Shown piece after piece: positions 9,701 through 19,383 of a stretch of DNA of 25,093 nucleotides. The notes beneath the pieces were generated by a model. The model worked only from the letters and a program-made list of their open reading frames with translations, was not told where the DNA came from and searched no databases. Position numbers and translations under genes: made by a program. The first letter of the stretch is position 1; the number at the start of each line of letters is the position of its first letter. Origin of the DNA: Azolla pinnata (lineage: Eukaryota; Streptophyta; Polypodiopsida; Salviniales; Salviniaceae); the NCBI GenBank assembly GCA_037176905.1, contig JBBBWG010005692.1:1-25093 (forward strand), written 5' to 3'.

Positions 9701-12700
9701 CCAGAAAATTGAAGCATCAGGAATGGATTCAAAATTATTTGATTCCATCATTTTGTCATAATTTATTGGCATGTTTTCCTATGGCCGCTCCACCAATTAA
9801 TCTCCCAAAAAAAGTAAGTTTCTACATTCTATAACATATATCTCATTGCATCTGATAATCTGCACAGTTGTCGTTCGTATTCCAGACCTATATCCAGACT
9901 CAGATTCAGGTTGTGTGATCATGAGCAGTGTTCTGTTATTTAATTCCAATGTGTTCCTGTACATACAGGTTGAGGAATCACTACTCAGTCTGAACATTTG
10001 TATCTGTAAAGTCATGCTGAGCTTAGTGATAGCTGGAGATTTGCTGCTTATAGAAGAGCAACGGGATTTTATAAGGCTCCTTGACTATTTTGAAGATGCA
10101 TTAGATGCAGGGGTGATAATTCTAAATACTCTTTTTTGTTTTTGGTTGGCTTTGTGCTTTAATTTCTGTAGATTGTAATACTTTTCCCATCTGTGAAAAT
10201 AGATTACATGCATTAAGGGTTCCAGCACATGGATGGTGTAAATTGTATATGCAAAACAGGATGAAACTTCAGATGGCCAGCTAATGTGTTCAGCCTGCCC
10301 TTTGAGATTGGAATTATCTTTGTCATGAATCCATTTGTTATTGCTGGTCCAAAAATAAACTTTTATAGATCATGCATCTTTCCATAATAGGCCTAGCCTT
10401 GTCTTAGCATGGGTAAAAGAATCTAATATACTCAGTTTCTACTATCATCAGTCTGATGGTTATCATAGAATTCCTCGTACTTTTTGTGCCCCATTAATAG
10501 AAAGCTGTATCTTCTTTATAAAAAAAGAATCTTCTTTATTTTTTTGTTACCATCAACTGGTGGTTTCTATATGACCGGTTGTATTGAGATAGATATTACA
10601 TACAAGTATAAACAGCTTCCTTATTATTAGTGGTAAGAGTCTCATAACCAGTCAAATGATTTGAAGATGCGATGTCTGTAATATGAATATCTTGAGTTTG
10701 CAAGATTCTATGATTGTTCACTTGATTGGAAAATCTTAACATAGTTATGTTCACTTGATGTCGTTGAATCCCTGTCTTGATGTTAATGCTATTATTGTCT
10801 CATAATATGAAACTTTATGGATGCCTTGCTCCCCAATGTATATCAGTGATAGTGTCCACTGCCTAATATCGAAATCTGTAGATGCTCTCCTCATTGGGCT
10901 TATCACCAAGGACCATGGATAAAAGTTTGGTGGAGTCCCACATGAAGACACTTGTTGCACTAGTGCCATCTATTTTTCGCCGAGTAAGCAGAAACCGGCA
11001 AATTCCACTACTTCAGGTTGGTACATATAAGTGTTATTCATAAATTGTCAGGATCTAGTACCTTGTTATGCATATCTTAGTTCTATATTCTAGTTGAGTT
11101 TATCTTGACCACTTTGCCATATCCACAACCTTATGGAATGTTGATATTGCAATTCTATGTCTATTTTTTCCAGCTTATTTCAATGATTAATTTTGTCACG
11201 ATATTTTCATATCTAGTACCTGGTTATGCATATCTTAATTCTATATTCTAAGTTGAGTTGATCACCACCCCTCTGCCTATCCACAACGTCATTGAATGTT
11301 GATATTGCAATTCTATGTCTACTTTTTCCAACTTATTTCAATGATATTGAGATTTAATATAACGTTTCCTGTATTGGTGTATCCTTGTTTTTGCTTTCGG
11401 GATTTGATCTGTCTGTGCACACAGATGCATGCTTGTAAATTGCTTATGCTAATAAAGAAATTCAGTATCTGTTTCTTTTTTATGTTGCAGGCCTTTACAA
11501 AAGTGTTCATAAACTGTAAACCAACTTCAAAACTTAAGCAAGTGTGTCTTTACTGTGTTGGCGAGATACTTCAACCTGTAACCTTCTTTAACCTTTCTTA
11601 CAGCATACTCGACGGAGTTTTTTTTCCCCATTGAATTGACATAAACTGAATCATATCTTGTATATGATGCAGTCGTACTCTACTAAGGGCAAAGTAAATG
11701 CGTTTCCCTTGACTGATATCTTTCAGCTTCAGAAGCAGTGGCTTCAAGCTCTTCCTAAGCTTCTGTGGGAGCTGAAACATAACTATCCTTCGTCTTCCTT
11801 TGTGAGTAACTGTGCCCTTTCTAGTTAGTATTTTCTTTTTCTTGTTACTAACTAATGTTGGATTGAACTTTCAAATCATGAAGTGAATATTCATACATTA
11901 AGCAAAAGTTTGCTTAGGTATTTAATGACAAACCCAATATGATGAAAGATCAAACTGGAGGAGTATTGGAACGTGAGATTCATCTGCACCACCATTCTTG
12001 GTGTACACAAAAACAAACATCTGAAATTAAAATTTCAGAACTTCAGCAATATCTTGGTTGCTGGAAAGATTTATGTTCCTGTCAACAAGTTGTTCAAAGA
12101 GTCAGCAAAAGTATAAAAGCTAGATTGGTGCTACGTGGTTATTATATAACACACTGTCTAAAACAATGGAACTTGAGAAATATTTTGATTGTTGGAAACA
12201 TTTTGTATTCCTGTCTAAAATGGGCTTACAAAATCAGAAGTTAAAAAAAGCCCAGATTAATGTGATATTGTCTTGAGTATATAACACTCCCTGTCTTCTG
12301 GCCATATTTTATTGACCAGTCAAATACATTGAGTTGAATCATTTCTGTAGCAATGTTTTGAAATTTCTCTAGAACGCTACCAGATGTTGCTCACCCGTTC
12401 AGCTTTACTATGATTTTTGGACACTGGATGCCTGTAACATTCTCATATTCATCTCAATCAATTGGTTTTACTAATTTGAATCTTTGGTCTTACGTGACGG
12501 GTAATGTTTCTTGTTTGCTACTTCAAACCTTAATATATTTGATTGTTGAACTCTATTGATATGCATGTAGGCCATTCTAGAAGTTCTCCATCATCTTGGA
12601 AGGTCAGCTCCAGATAAATCACCACTATCAGAGGAGTATACTGCATTGCAGCCAATTTTGATCCCATTTTTCTGCACGTTGTCTCCCACAACAAAAGGTT

Positions 12701-15700
12701 TAATTCTTCAATATTTCAAATATACATTGTTTTTTATCTACATTATGGTTGCTTTCATGTTGCTACAGGAGAATTGTATGGGCCATTTGTAAAGCTGCCT
12801 AGTGAGTGCAAAACATTAGCGATTGATCTAATGTACTATTTGGACAACTTCTCTACCTCATTTCTCAAGGCCATTGCACGATGTCTTTGTAAGAACTGTT
12901 TCCCTTTATTCCTTTTTTGAAAGAGCAAATAATTACAAGTCAAGTACAAAAGCCAATATCTTCTTGTAGTTATATTTCCACATATCCTGTATAGAGTAGC
13001 TTGAGTGCTTGTTCTGTCAATATGTACTTGTACTAAAAAGATAAGTAGTTTCTATATCTCGCTAGTTATAGGCCCCTTTTATGACTTGAAAGAAATTATT
13101 ATTGTTCCTTCTTCATTTACTGCGAGTTACTCCCAGTGCATTGATAAAGCATAAATATGTTTTGATGATCAGATTATGTAGGGAGTACAAAGCCTGTTCC
13201 AGAAACATCCCCAGTGACATGAAGTTTTTGTTAGTAATAATTGAGTTATTGTCTTGTAGGCCATGAACAGGAAACAAGCTTGGTCATCAGATGTTTGGAA
13301 GTTCTTCATGCAGCCTATTGCCGAGGATCTCTTAAGCTAGCAGATTATCTGAGTTTCCTTTTTACTCTTGTAATGCAGTTGGAAGGTTTGTACAAGTTTC
13401 TGTTGACCTTCAGGAAAGTAATGAACTCTACTTAGCAATTTCTAATGCTATAAATCTACAGATACAAAGAGGGATATAACAACGAGTGGTGACCATGATC
13501 AAGTTGTTATTATGCAGTTTCAAAAGAGTCGAGTTATTACTGGTTTGATTTGTTCATGCCTTCAGCAAGTAGGAGATAGCAAGCTTGTACTATACTTACT
13601 GAAGCCCATAATCCTCCATCATTTGGTAAGCTATGTTGAAATGCTCATCATATATGAATATTTCATTGGTCAACAATATATTCATGCTGAGCTATTGTGT
13701 AGAGTTCCAATTTATCTCCTATCGCTTCATATGGATTAATCAAAGTGGTTTTTACGCTGGGAGGAACTGGCAAAGGCATTTTCTTACCTAAGTCTTTATT
13801 TGAATTGCTTCCACCTTTTCTTGCGAAGTATGCCAGTGCTGCTTTTATGGTATGTGTCATTTTCTTGCATATGATTACTTGGTGAATCAATCACTCTATT
13901 AATGGTTAATAATGTTTTGGTTAATAATGTCATAATATTTTATATTATGCACAGTGGTTTAAAAATGCAGAGAACACTTCGATGCATATGTTTATTTATC
14001 CATGCTTGTGTGTGCTCTCAAGAAGTTCAAGGTTGACAGAATATGTCATTCAACATTTATGTGGACTATCATCAGATCAAGGTTAGCTCTACTTGGAATG
14101 TTTTAACGTTTAGATATGTCTTATTTGTTTGATTAAATGGATGTCTGAAGTTATGAACAGTTTTCTATAAATATTCATGGATGTATCCCTAATTCAGTCA
14201 TTCATAAGTATGAGAAAACACGTACTTAGTTGTGTCCAGGCTTTAGATATTTACTGTGAACCCAAACACAGTCGACATCTGAGGGTGTAGATGATCCATG
14301 AAGATTGGTTGCACTGGAATGGTTCTCCAGCTAACTATAATACAAACATGGATGTGATCCCGGTTATATTTATTCTGAAAAATCATGCTGAACAGTTTGT
14401 GTGAATGTTGTAGAACCATGTCTAGAGATAGCTTCCTTCATTCTGTGCCCCATTGGAATGGGTAACGCCAACACAAGGAGTGTGAGGAAGGGTAGGACCT
14501 GGTAGCTGGTGGTTGGTGGAACACTAGAACGGCACTGTCACTGTGGTAACGTCTCTGATTTGGTCCTGGTGGGTATTCAGGCTGTTTTCTCCAGATTTGC
14601 CTCTGTATTCACTGAGATATCCCAAAACAACAGGTTAGTATGTGCATTTGGAGGAGGGTCTAGCAACAATTGAGATGGTGTGCAGTGGATAACAAGGGTC
14701 TTTAGTATCCGAAGAGTGTCCTGCAAATTTTCGAGTATTTAAATATACGAACTTGGAAGTGGTTGTGAGTAAACTTAAGGCTGGAAGGGCTGGGTATTCA
14801 GGCTGTTTTCCTCCAGATTTGCCTCTGTATTCACTGAGATATCCCAAAACAACAGGTTAGTATGTGCATTTGGAGGAGGGTCTAGCAACAATTGAGATGG
14901 TGTGCAGTGGATAACAAGGGTCTTTAGTATCCGAAGAGTGTCCTGCAAATTTTCGAGTATTTAAATATACGAACTTGGAAGTGGTTGTGAGTAAACTTAA
15001 GGCTGGAAGGGCTGGGTATTCAGGCTGTTTTCCTCCAGATTTGCCTCTGTATTCACTGAGATATCCCAAAACAACAACAGGTTAGTATGTGCATTTGGAG
15101 GAAGGTCTAGCAACAATTGAGATGGTGTGCAGTGGATAACAAGGGTCTTTGGTATCCAAGGAGTGTCCTGCAAATTTTCGAGTATTTAAATATACGAACT
15201 TGGAAGTGGTTGTGAGTAAACTTAAGGCTGGAAGGGCTGGGTATTCAGGCTGTTTTCCTCCAGATTTGCCTCTGTATTCACTGAGATATCCCAAAACAAC
15301 AACAGGTTAGTATGTGCATTTGGAGGAAGGTCTAGCAACAATTGAGATGGTGTGCAGTGGATAACAAGGGTCTTTGGTATCCAAGGAGTATCCTGCAAAT
15401 TTTCGAGTCATTAAATATACGAACTTGGAAGTGGTTGTGAGTAAACTTAAGGCTGGAAGGGCTCAGTCGATATTTGTGCTTCAAGGATCAGAACTCACCT
15501 ACCATAGCAAGTTGGGGAATGGAAGAGAGATATCTTTGTAGGTTAACACCTTAGCAGCTACGCAACTTGCCCATGGAGTTGCCATATGAACATGTTGCGT
15601 TAGTGACCAGTGGCTCTTAGTATGTAAGATCCAAAAGATAAGTGGCAGTCTAGTTGTGGCTGAGAGGCAAGGAAACCAAGCCCAATTTAAGCCAATAGAG

Positions 15701-17565
15701 AGCCTAAAATGGATGGTACTCACGCTTATTTCTCGTTCAACTATTAGCTAGCCTTGACTGAAACCGACAAACAGGGTACTACGGATACATTGTTCTAGAC
15801 GTTCGTGGTTACATCTAAAAGAGTAGCCCAGATGTTGGGGCCATGTCACATAGGCTTCTGCCTTGCCTGATTTCACATATTGCCCCAAAGGTAATGAAGA
15901 TTAATTAACAAATAGACGTGGGCATGGGAAGCAGCTCTGAATCTGGACACTGGTACATCACAGGGCAAGAGAGCGTGGGAAGGATACATAGTGACCATAA
16001 AGGTCAGTTTAGAAAGGTATCGGATTCTTAAAGAACTCACAAATGAAGAAACGGTGGTAACACTAGCTGTCACATGGCATATCTGCAATGATAGCACAAC
16101 CTATGGTGAGTGAAAATGAGAAATTGCTTACTGATCTAATGAAACTTAACTTTCAATAGGTTTTTAACAAAGGTCAGGTTAATAGCACAAGTGGTGTGCC
16201 TGACAGATTATTCTTTGTTGATGGGTCTTTTTGGTTGTATTCCCTTCTTTCATAAGCGTCCCCTCTGCCTCTTTAGTTCTCGTTAGAACAGTCCTAAACA
16301 ATGTTGGCCATCATGTGCCATTACCTTGGGCAATAGGGAAACCTTATTGCATAAAATATGATACACTAGTAGACCAAGTGCTCTTCTGATTCCACCCCTT
16401 GATAACATAATGTGCATGTGTTCTTCTATAGGTTAGTGTGCATATCTGCCATGTGAAGAAGTCTGAGCAAAATGTCAAGCAGATGCTGCCTTGTGTATGT
16501 GAGAGCCTAGGACCTGTGAACATCACTCCTAGCTATGCATGTGACCATGCTTTTTCATCTCTCGGTAAGAATTCCAATTATGATCTCGTCACATATGCTT
16601 GAATGGTGTTTAACACCTTCACTTTAATTGTATCAAGGGTGACTGAACTACCTTTAATCTGTACAAAAATAATGTAGAGCATTTAGGTGTCTTTGAACTT
16701 ACTTTACAAAGTCCAAGGCATATAGTAGTATCAGTATAGCTATCCCTGCCAAGCAAGCGCCCTCTCTCCATAGAGCTGTATATATCATCTACGTGAAGAA
16801 TGAAGAGAGTGGGTGATAGTGGTCATCCATGTTTTACTCCAATCGTGTTAGCCAGTGTCAGTGACAGCCCAGTAATGGTGCAAACGTTTCCTAACACTAC
16901 GTTCATATATTGCATAGACTCCCCATTGCATACCAATTGGAACTCTAAGAGCTTCTAGACAATGCATGAGCTGAGTGAGTGAGTGAGTGGTACAGTGTCA
17001 TACTTTCCAAAGATCAACTAAGCCACAAAGAATTCACCTTTTATGCTTTCTTCCCCCCTCAATAAAGACATTGAGAGGGTGAATAAATGATTCAAAGTTG
17101 TGAATCCCTTTCGCTAAACTTGCTTGTCCAGTTATAGCTATTTTGTGGCCATTCCGCTTCGTCTGTTCTATTATGTGTTTCACATTAATGCAGATGTTCG
17201 TCTCAAAAACCATAGGAGAACAACATTCTTAAGGCCTTGTAATTTGATCCATCCAGAATCCTTGTATGGCCGAGTTGCTGCACTTGTTGAGATACTTGGG
17301 ATGGAGCATGTTCGCAACAGGTTCTCCTTTGATTCAGAAGAAAGATCACTCCTTAGAAGATTTGAGGTAATTAACATATGATCTAGGAAGTAAAGTTCTA
17401 CAACTTTTATTTCCTTATAACATTCACAATAGTTCCTACTGGATACAGGGTGATCAATCAACAAATTTACGTTATCTGGAGAAAAAAGAACATCTCTCTA
17501 TGCTTAAGCAAATATCAAAAGCTGCTGCCTGTGCATATGGATGGAAAGAGGTGCAGAACAATTAG
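3781..17565 (+). CDS. TEX10: TEX10/IPI1-type pre-60S ribosome biogenesis protein, 20 coding exons
   Basis: Homologue of yeast Ipi1 and animal TEX10, an armadillo/HEAT-like protein of the Rix1 (PELP1-TEX10-WDR18) complex. That complex acts with the Midasin ATPase on late pre-60S particles in the nucleus. Exons: 3781-3849, 3956-4028, 5089-5211, 5293-5462, 6562-6711, 6896-7045, 7996-8098, 9449-9813, 9969-10112, 10882-11016, 11491-11577, 11673-11801, 12571-12697, 12769-12888, 13260-13385, 13462-13625, 13703-13849, 13955-14081, 17194-17366, 17449-17565. All junctions are GT-AG and keep one frame, giving about 932 residues and a TAG stop. The start is ATCACCATGGC, a good plant context. Residues 1-35 are Gln/Lys-rich with the family signature DFKKVKRKVGRK (21-32). 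Then come SIILPGQSV, TLKELLTQLTHHNDHVRRDA and GIKDLLARHP, which match the Ipi1 N-terminal domain (about 20-200). The rest is helical repeat sequence. Exons 7 to 9 are the least certain, being small or bounded by weaker donors. The gene converges on the synthetase gene. Confidence 0.9.
4029..5088 (+). other. TEX10 intron 2, with a CTTT microsatellite
   Basis: This 1.06-kb phase-1 intron has donor GTGAGC and acceptor TTCTGCAG. It begins with a (TTTC)n tract at about 4039-4062; intron 1 likewise opens with a (CT)n tract at 3856-3872. The remainder is AT-rich with no recognisable element. The open frame running into exon 3 from 4980 is intronic read-through. Confidence 0.8.
5463..6561 (+). other. 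TEX10 intron 4, nothing recognised
   Basis: A 1.1-kb AT-rich phase-0 intron between exons encoding consecutive helical repeats (donor GTAGAA, acceptor TTATGCAG). I saw no transposon, RNA gene or repeat. Confidence 0.75.
7046..9448 (+). other. TEX10 introns 6 and 7 flanking the small exon 7 (7996-8098)
   Basis: Two long AT-rich introns (7046-7995 and 8099-9448) flank a 103-nt exon encoding GGKGIVLALHWYKG...TQSE. Its phases (0 in, 1 out) join exons 6 and 8 exactly. The exon 7 donor is GAAG/GTTCGT, weaker than the others. No element or additional exon was recognised in either intron, though a small missed exon cannot be excluded. Confidence 0.6.
10113..10881 (+). other. TEX10 intron 9, nothing recognised
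   Basis: A 769-bp AT-rich intron (donor GTGATA, acceptor CTGTAG). The donor follows a run of four G, so the exon 9 end is set by frame: GCA-GGG, then GTGATA. Confidence 0.65.
11053..11346 (+). repeat. Tandem duplication of about 158 bp inside TEX10 intron 10
   Basis: Copy 1 (11053-11210) and copy 2 (11211 to about 11346) both begin ATCTAGTACCT and continue through TTATGCATATCTTA, GTTGATATTGCAATTCTATG and TTATTTCAATGAT. They show scattered substitutions and small indels, so the duplication is not recent. Copy 1 carries TTTTTTCCAG, a decoy splice-acceptor-like site; in copy 2 the same place reads TTTTTCCAAC. The true acceptor (ATGTTGCAG, 11490) lies further downstream. Confidence 0.9.
11802..12570 (+). 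other. TEX10 intron 12, nothing recognised
   Basis: A 769-bp AT-rich intron (donor GTGAGT, acceptor GCATGTAG). A 101-codon open frame at 11939-12244 has no recognisable domain and breaks the phase of the flanking exons, so it is not treated as coding. Confidence 0.65.
14571..15463 (+). repeat. Four tandem copies of a 221-225 bp repeat in TEX10 intron 18
   Basis: Copies are 14571-14791 (221 bp), 14792-15013 (222), 15014-15238 (225) and 15239-15463 (225). Each starts GGGTATTCAGGCTGTTTTC and ends AAGGCTGGAAGGGCT. Copies 1 and 2 share CTTTAGTATCCGAAGAG and ACAACAGG. Copies 3 and 4 share CTTTGGTATCCAAGGAG and ACAACAACAGG, and GGAAGG instead of GGAGGG in the following part. The very high identity implies recent amplification. 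The right flank after the last GGGCT is unrelated. The array has no similarity I recognise to a known transposon. Confidence 0.95.
15464..16300 (-). other. Intronic sequence between repeat array and LINE remnant, unassigned
   Basis: About 840 bp with no coding potential for the host gene. It adjoins the C-terminal end of the LINE remnant on the minus strand, so part of it may be decayed LINE 3' sequence, but no motif supports this directly. Confidence 0.35.
16330..17040 (-). pseudogene. Decayed non-LTR (LINE) reverse transcriptase, antisense in TEX10 intron 18
   Basis: On the minus strand, broken frames give the ordered motifs of a LINE reverse transcriptase. Near 17000 is GKYDTVP (motif A region). 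Near 16930-16890 is LRVPIGMQWGVYAIYERS. Near 16840-16800 is TIGVKHG-stop-PLSPTLF (motif B, usually QGxPLSP). Near 16725-16645 is ILLYALDFVK then VQRHLNALHYFCTD (motif C region, where the catalytic pair has become LD). Near 16526 is FTGPRLS. Near 16425-16345 is CTLCYQGVESEEHLVYQC, a CCHC zinc-ribbon-like tail usual at the C terminus of such polyproteins. Several stops, at least two frame changes and an apparent deletion between the last two blocks show it is dead. A (TGAG)n run at 16972-16989 interrupts it. It lies only about 150 bp upstream of host exon 19. Confidence 0.85.
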
Positions 17566-19383
17566 AGTATCAGGTTTGTGCGGTTGATCTGAAATTGATT
17601 GTCTTTGTGAATGACACAGCTGGGTGCATTACTGCATTTTAACTTCCGTTGACACAGGCATCCCTACCATATGGCTGGTTATCAATACTTCTCTTATTTT
17701 CAAATTCTTTGTTTCAGGCTTATGGAATGACCTATTTTCCAAATTTCTTCTGAGCTTTGGAGCTTAATTGACTTGTAAACTAGTTGGTGAAACACTGGAG
17801 GAGGCATTTTGCGGTAAAACACCAGAGGTCCTCAAATTGCGTTTGTATGTATATAAACTTCTCAACAAAGGGTTGCAACAGTGTTTGTATTCTAAATGAA
17901 CGAATAGGCCTCAGTCTGTATGCAATCGTCATGTAACATCAGAAAATGATTTTCTTCCCGGCTGGACACAATTTTGTCACATTTTCATTTAGTAGAGAGG
18001 CGTTGTCCTGAGAAATTTTGTAAGCATGAAAAAGAAGATTGTGTTTCAAACTTGAGAACCTAATCTATGCTAATGGCTTGGTGAGCTATTTTGGTGATGA
18101 TTTTGGTGATATCAGATTAATACATTTTACTAGCTCAGTGAATTAGATATAATCTTTCATTTCATCAACATTGCAAGCCTTAAATATAGCATCTTTGCCA
18201 CATATTAGAGTCAGTCACACAACAATGGCTTTGCTCAAAAAGTTTCTGAGCCAACAGGGAGGTGCTCAATTCCTCTGATGTTACAAATCCTTGACCCTTT
18301 CGCCTCTGCGATTCCATTTAAAATCCATATTGTACTGGTTGAAATGTGAAGTTAGTCTTGATGATCAAACATCCTCACAGAGCTCCTCACAGGACTATTT
18401 TTGCTTCTTTCTGAAAACCATGTGTCGAATTCTCCACAATTTGGATTTTACGCATTGATGCTTGATGTCATTGTAGATAGAGGAGCACTTGGCAAACAGA
18501 TTCATGATACCTAAGAGCGTATTTGGGGCACATCTGACCACTGACTGTGTTGATTAGATATTCCATTAGCTACTTAACCTTGTTTAATTTGAAGAAATTA
18601 TATATTATTTACCATATTCTTAAATTAACAAAAAATCCTATGAAATCCACAAGTTTGTTCTTTAACCGCAGCATAATGTTACTCCATTAATAATTAGTAA
18701 AAAAAATGAGAATATTAGAAAACTATTTTAATTGTTAATTACGCCTGTTTTTTCTACACATAAGTAACACTTTAGTTTACCTAGTACTATATGTTTAATT
18801 AAAGTTTTGCAAATTTAAATTTATGACAGTAAAACAGAATATTGTAACCGAATACCGTCAGCAGTATTAGCATACTTCCACCTTGTAGAGAATTTCGAAA
18901 GAAGATTGCACATCAGCTATGATGCAAACTACATCATCTGCCTGCCTGCTTACAATTGTTGGTCTGGAAAGATCATAGGAAGAGTCTTCGTGCTCAAATT
19001 TATATAAACACATATAGGCCCTTGAATAACCCAGCATTTCCACCGAGAATTGTCATTAAGATCATGCAAAAGTGGTTGGGCACATCATCATATTTGTATG
19101 CTTTTGAAAAATTATTGCTAAATTGTAGTACAGCCATTGCTCGCAGCCAATAGGTTGGTTTTGGCCTTAAAAAGCAACGGCAATGATCATAAGAGTATCA
19201 AAATGGAGAATGTATGTAACTCACACAAGCTAACCTTTTCTCGATTGCACTGTAGGTCGAGCCCTCCACATGTCGGCAAGATCCAACAATTTCTATTAAA
19301 TACTTGTTGTGAGGGGTGAGGAACTACAGTTATTGCGAAAACGGAAGCAAGCTCCTGGCATATGGTACAACATGGGCTTAAAT
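17566..19383. other. Intergenic region between convergent genes, holding both 3' untranslated regions
   Basis: It contains no open frame of note. Just after the TEX10 stop, CAG/GTTTGTG (about 17575) and TTTGTTTCAG/GCTTATGG (about 17718) could be the ends of an intron in the 3' untranslated region. TTTGTATGTATATAAAC near 17842 is the kind of TGTA-rich signal found upstream of plant poly(A) sites; no AATAAA was seen nearby. For the minus-strand gene an AATAAT lies near 19110. The middle (about 18530-18850) is strongly AT-rich and may be a decayed transposon, but I could not identify it. Confidence 0.5.

Noticed and set aside
11939..12244. A 101-codon plus-strand open frame in TEX10 intron 12.
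   Set aside because: No domain, and it does not fit the phase of the flanking exons; the intron is bounded by good splice sites.
14635..15294. Three near-identical 70-codon antisense open frames.
   Set aside because: They repeat because the DNA unit repeats, they start at a non-ATG codon, and they show no domain; they are a by-product of the 225-bp array.
16511..16564. A 54-nt candidate extra TEX10 exon (phase 1 in and out, donor CG/GTAAGA) within intron 18.
   Set aside because: It is fully antisense to the LINE remnant (FTGPRLS block), and the reading frame closes without it, so it is most likely chance.
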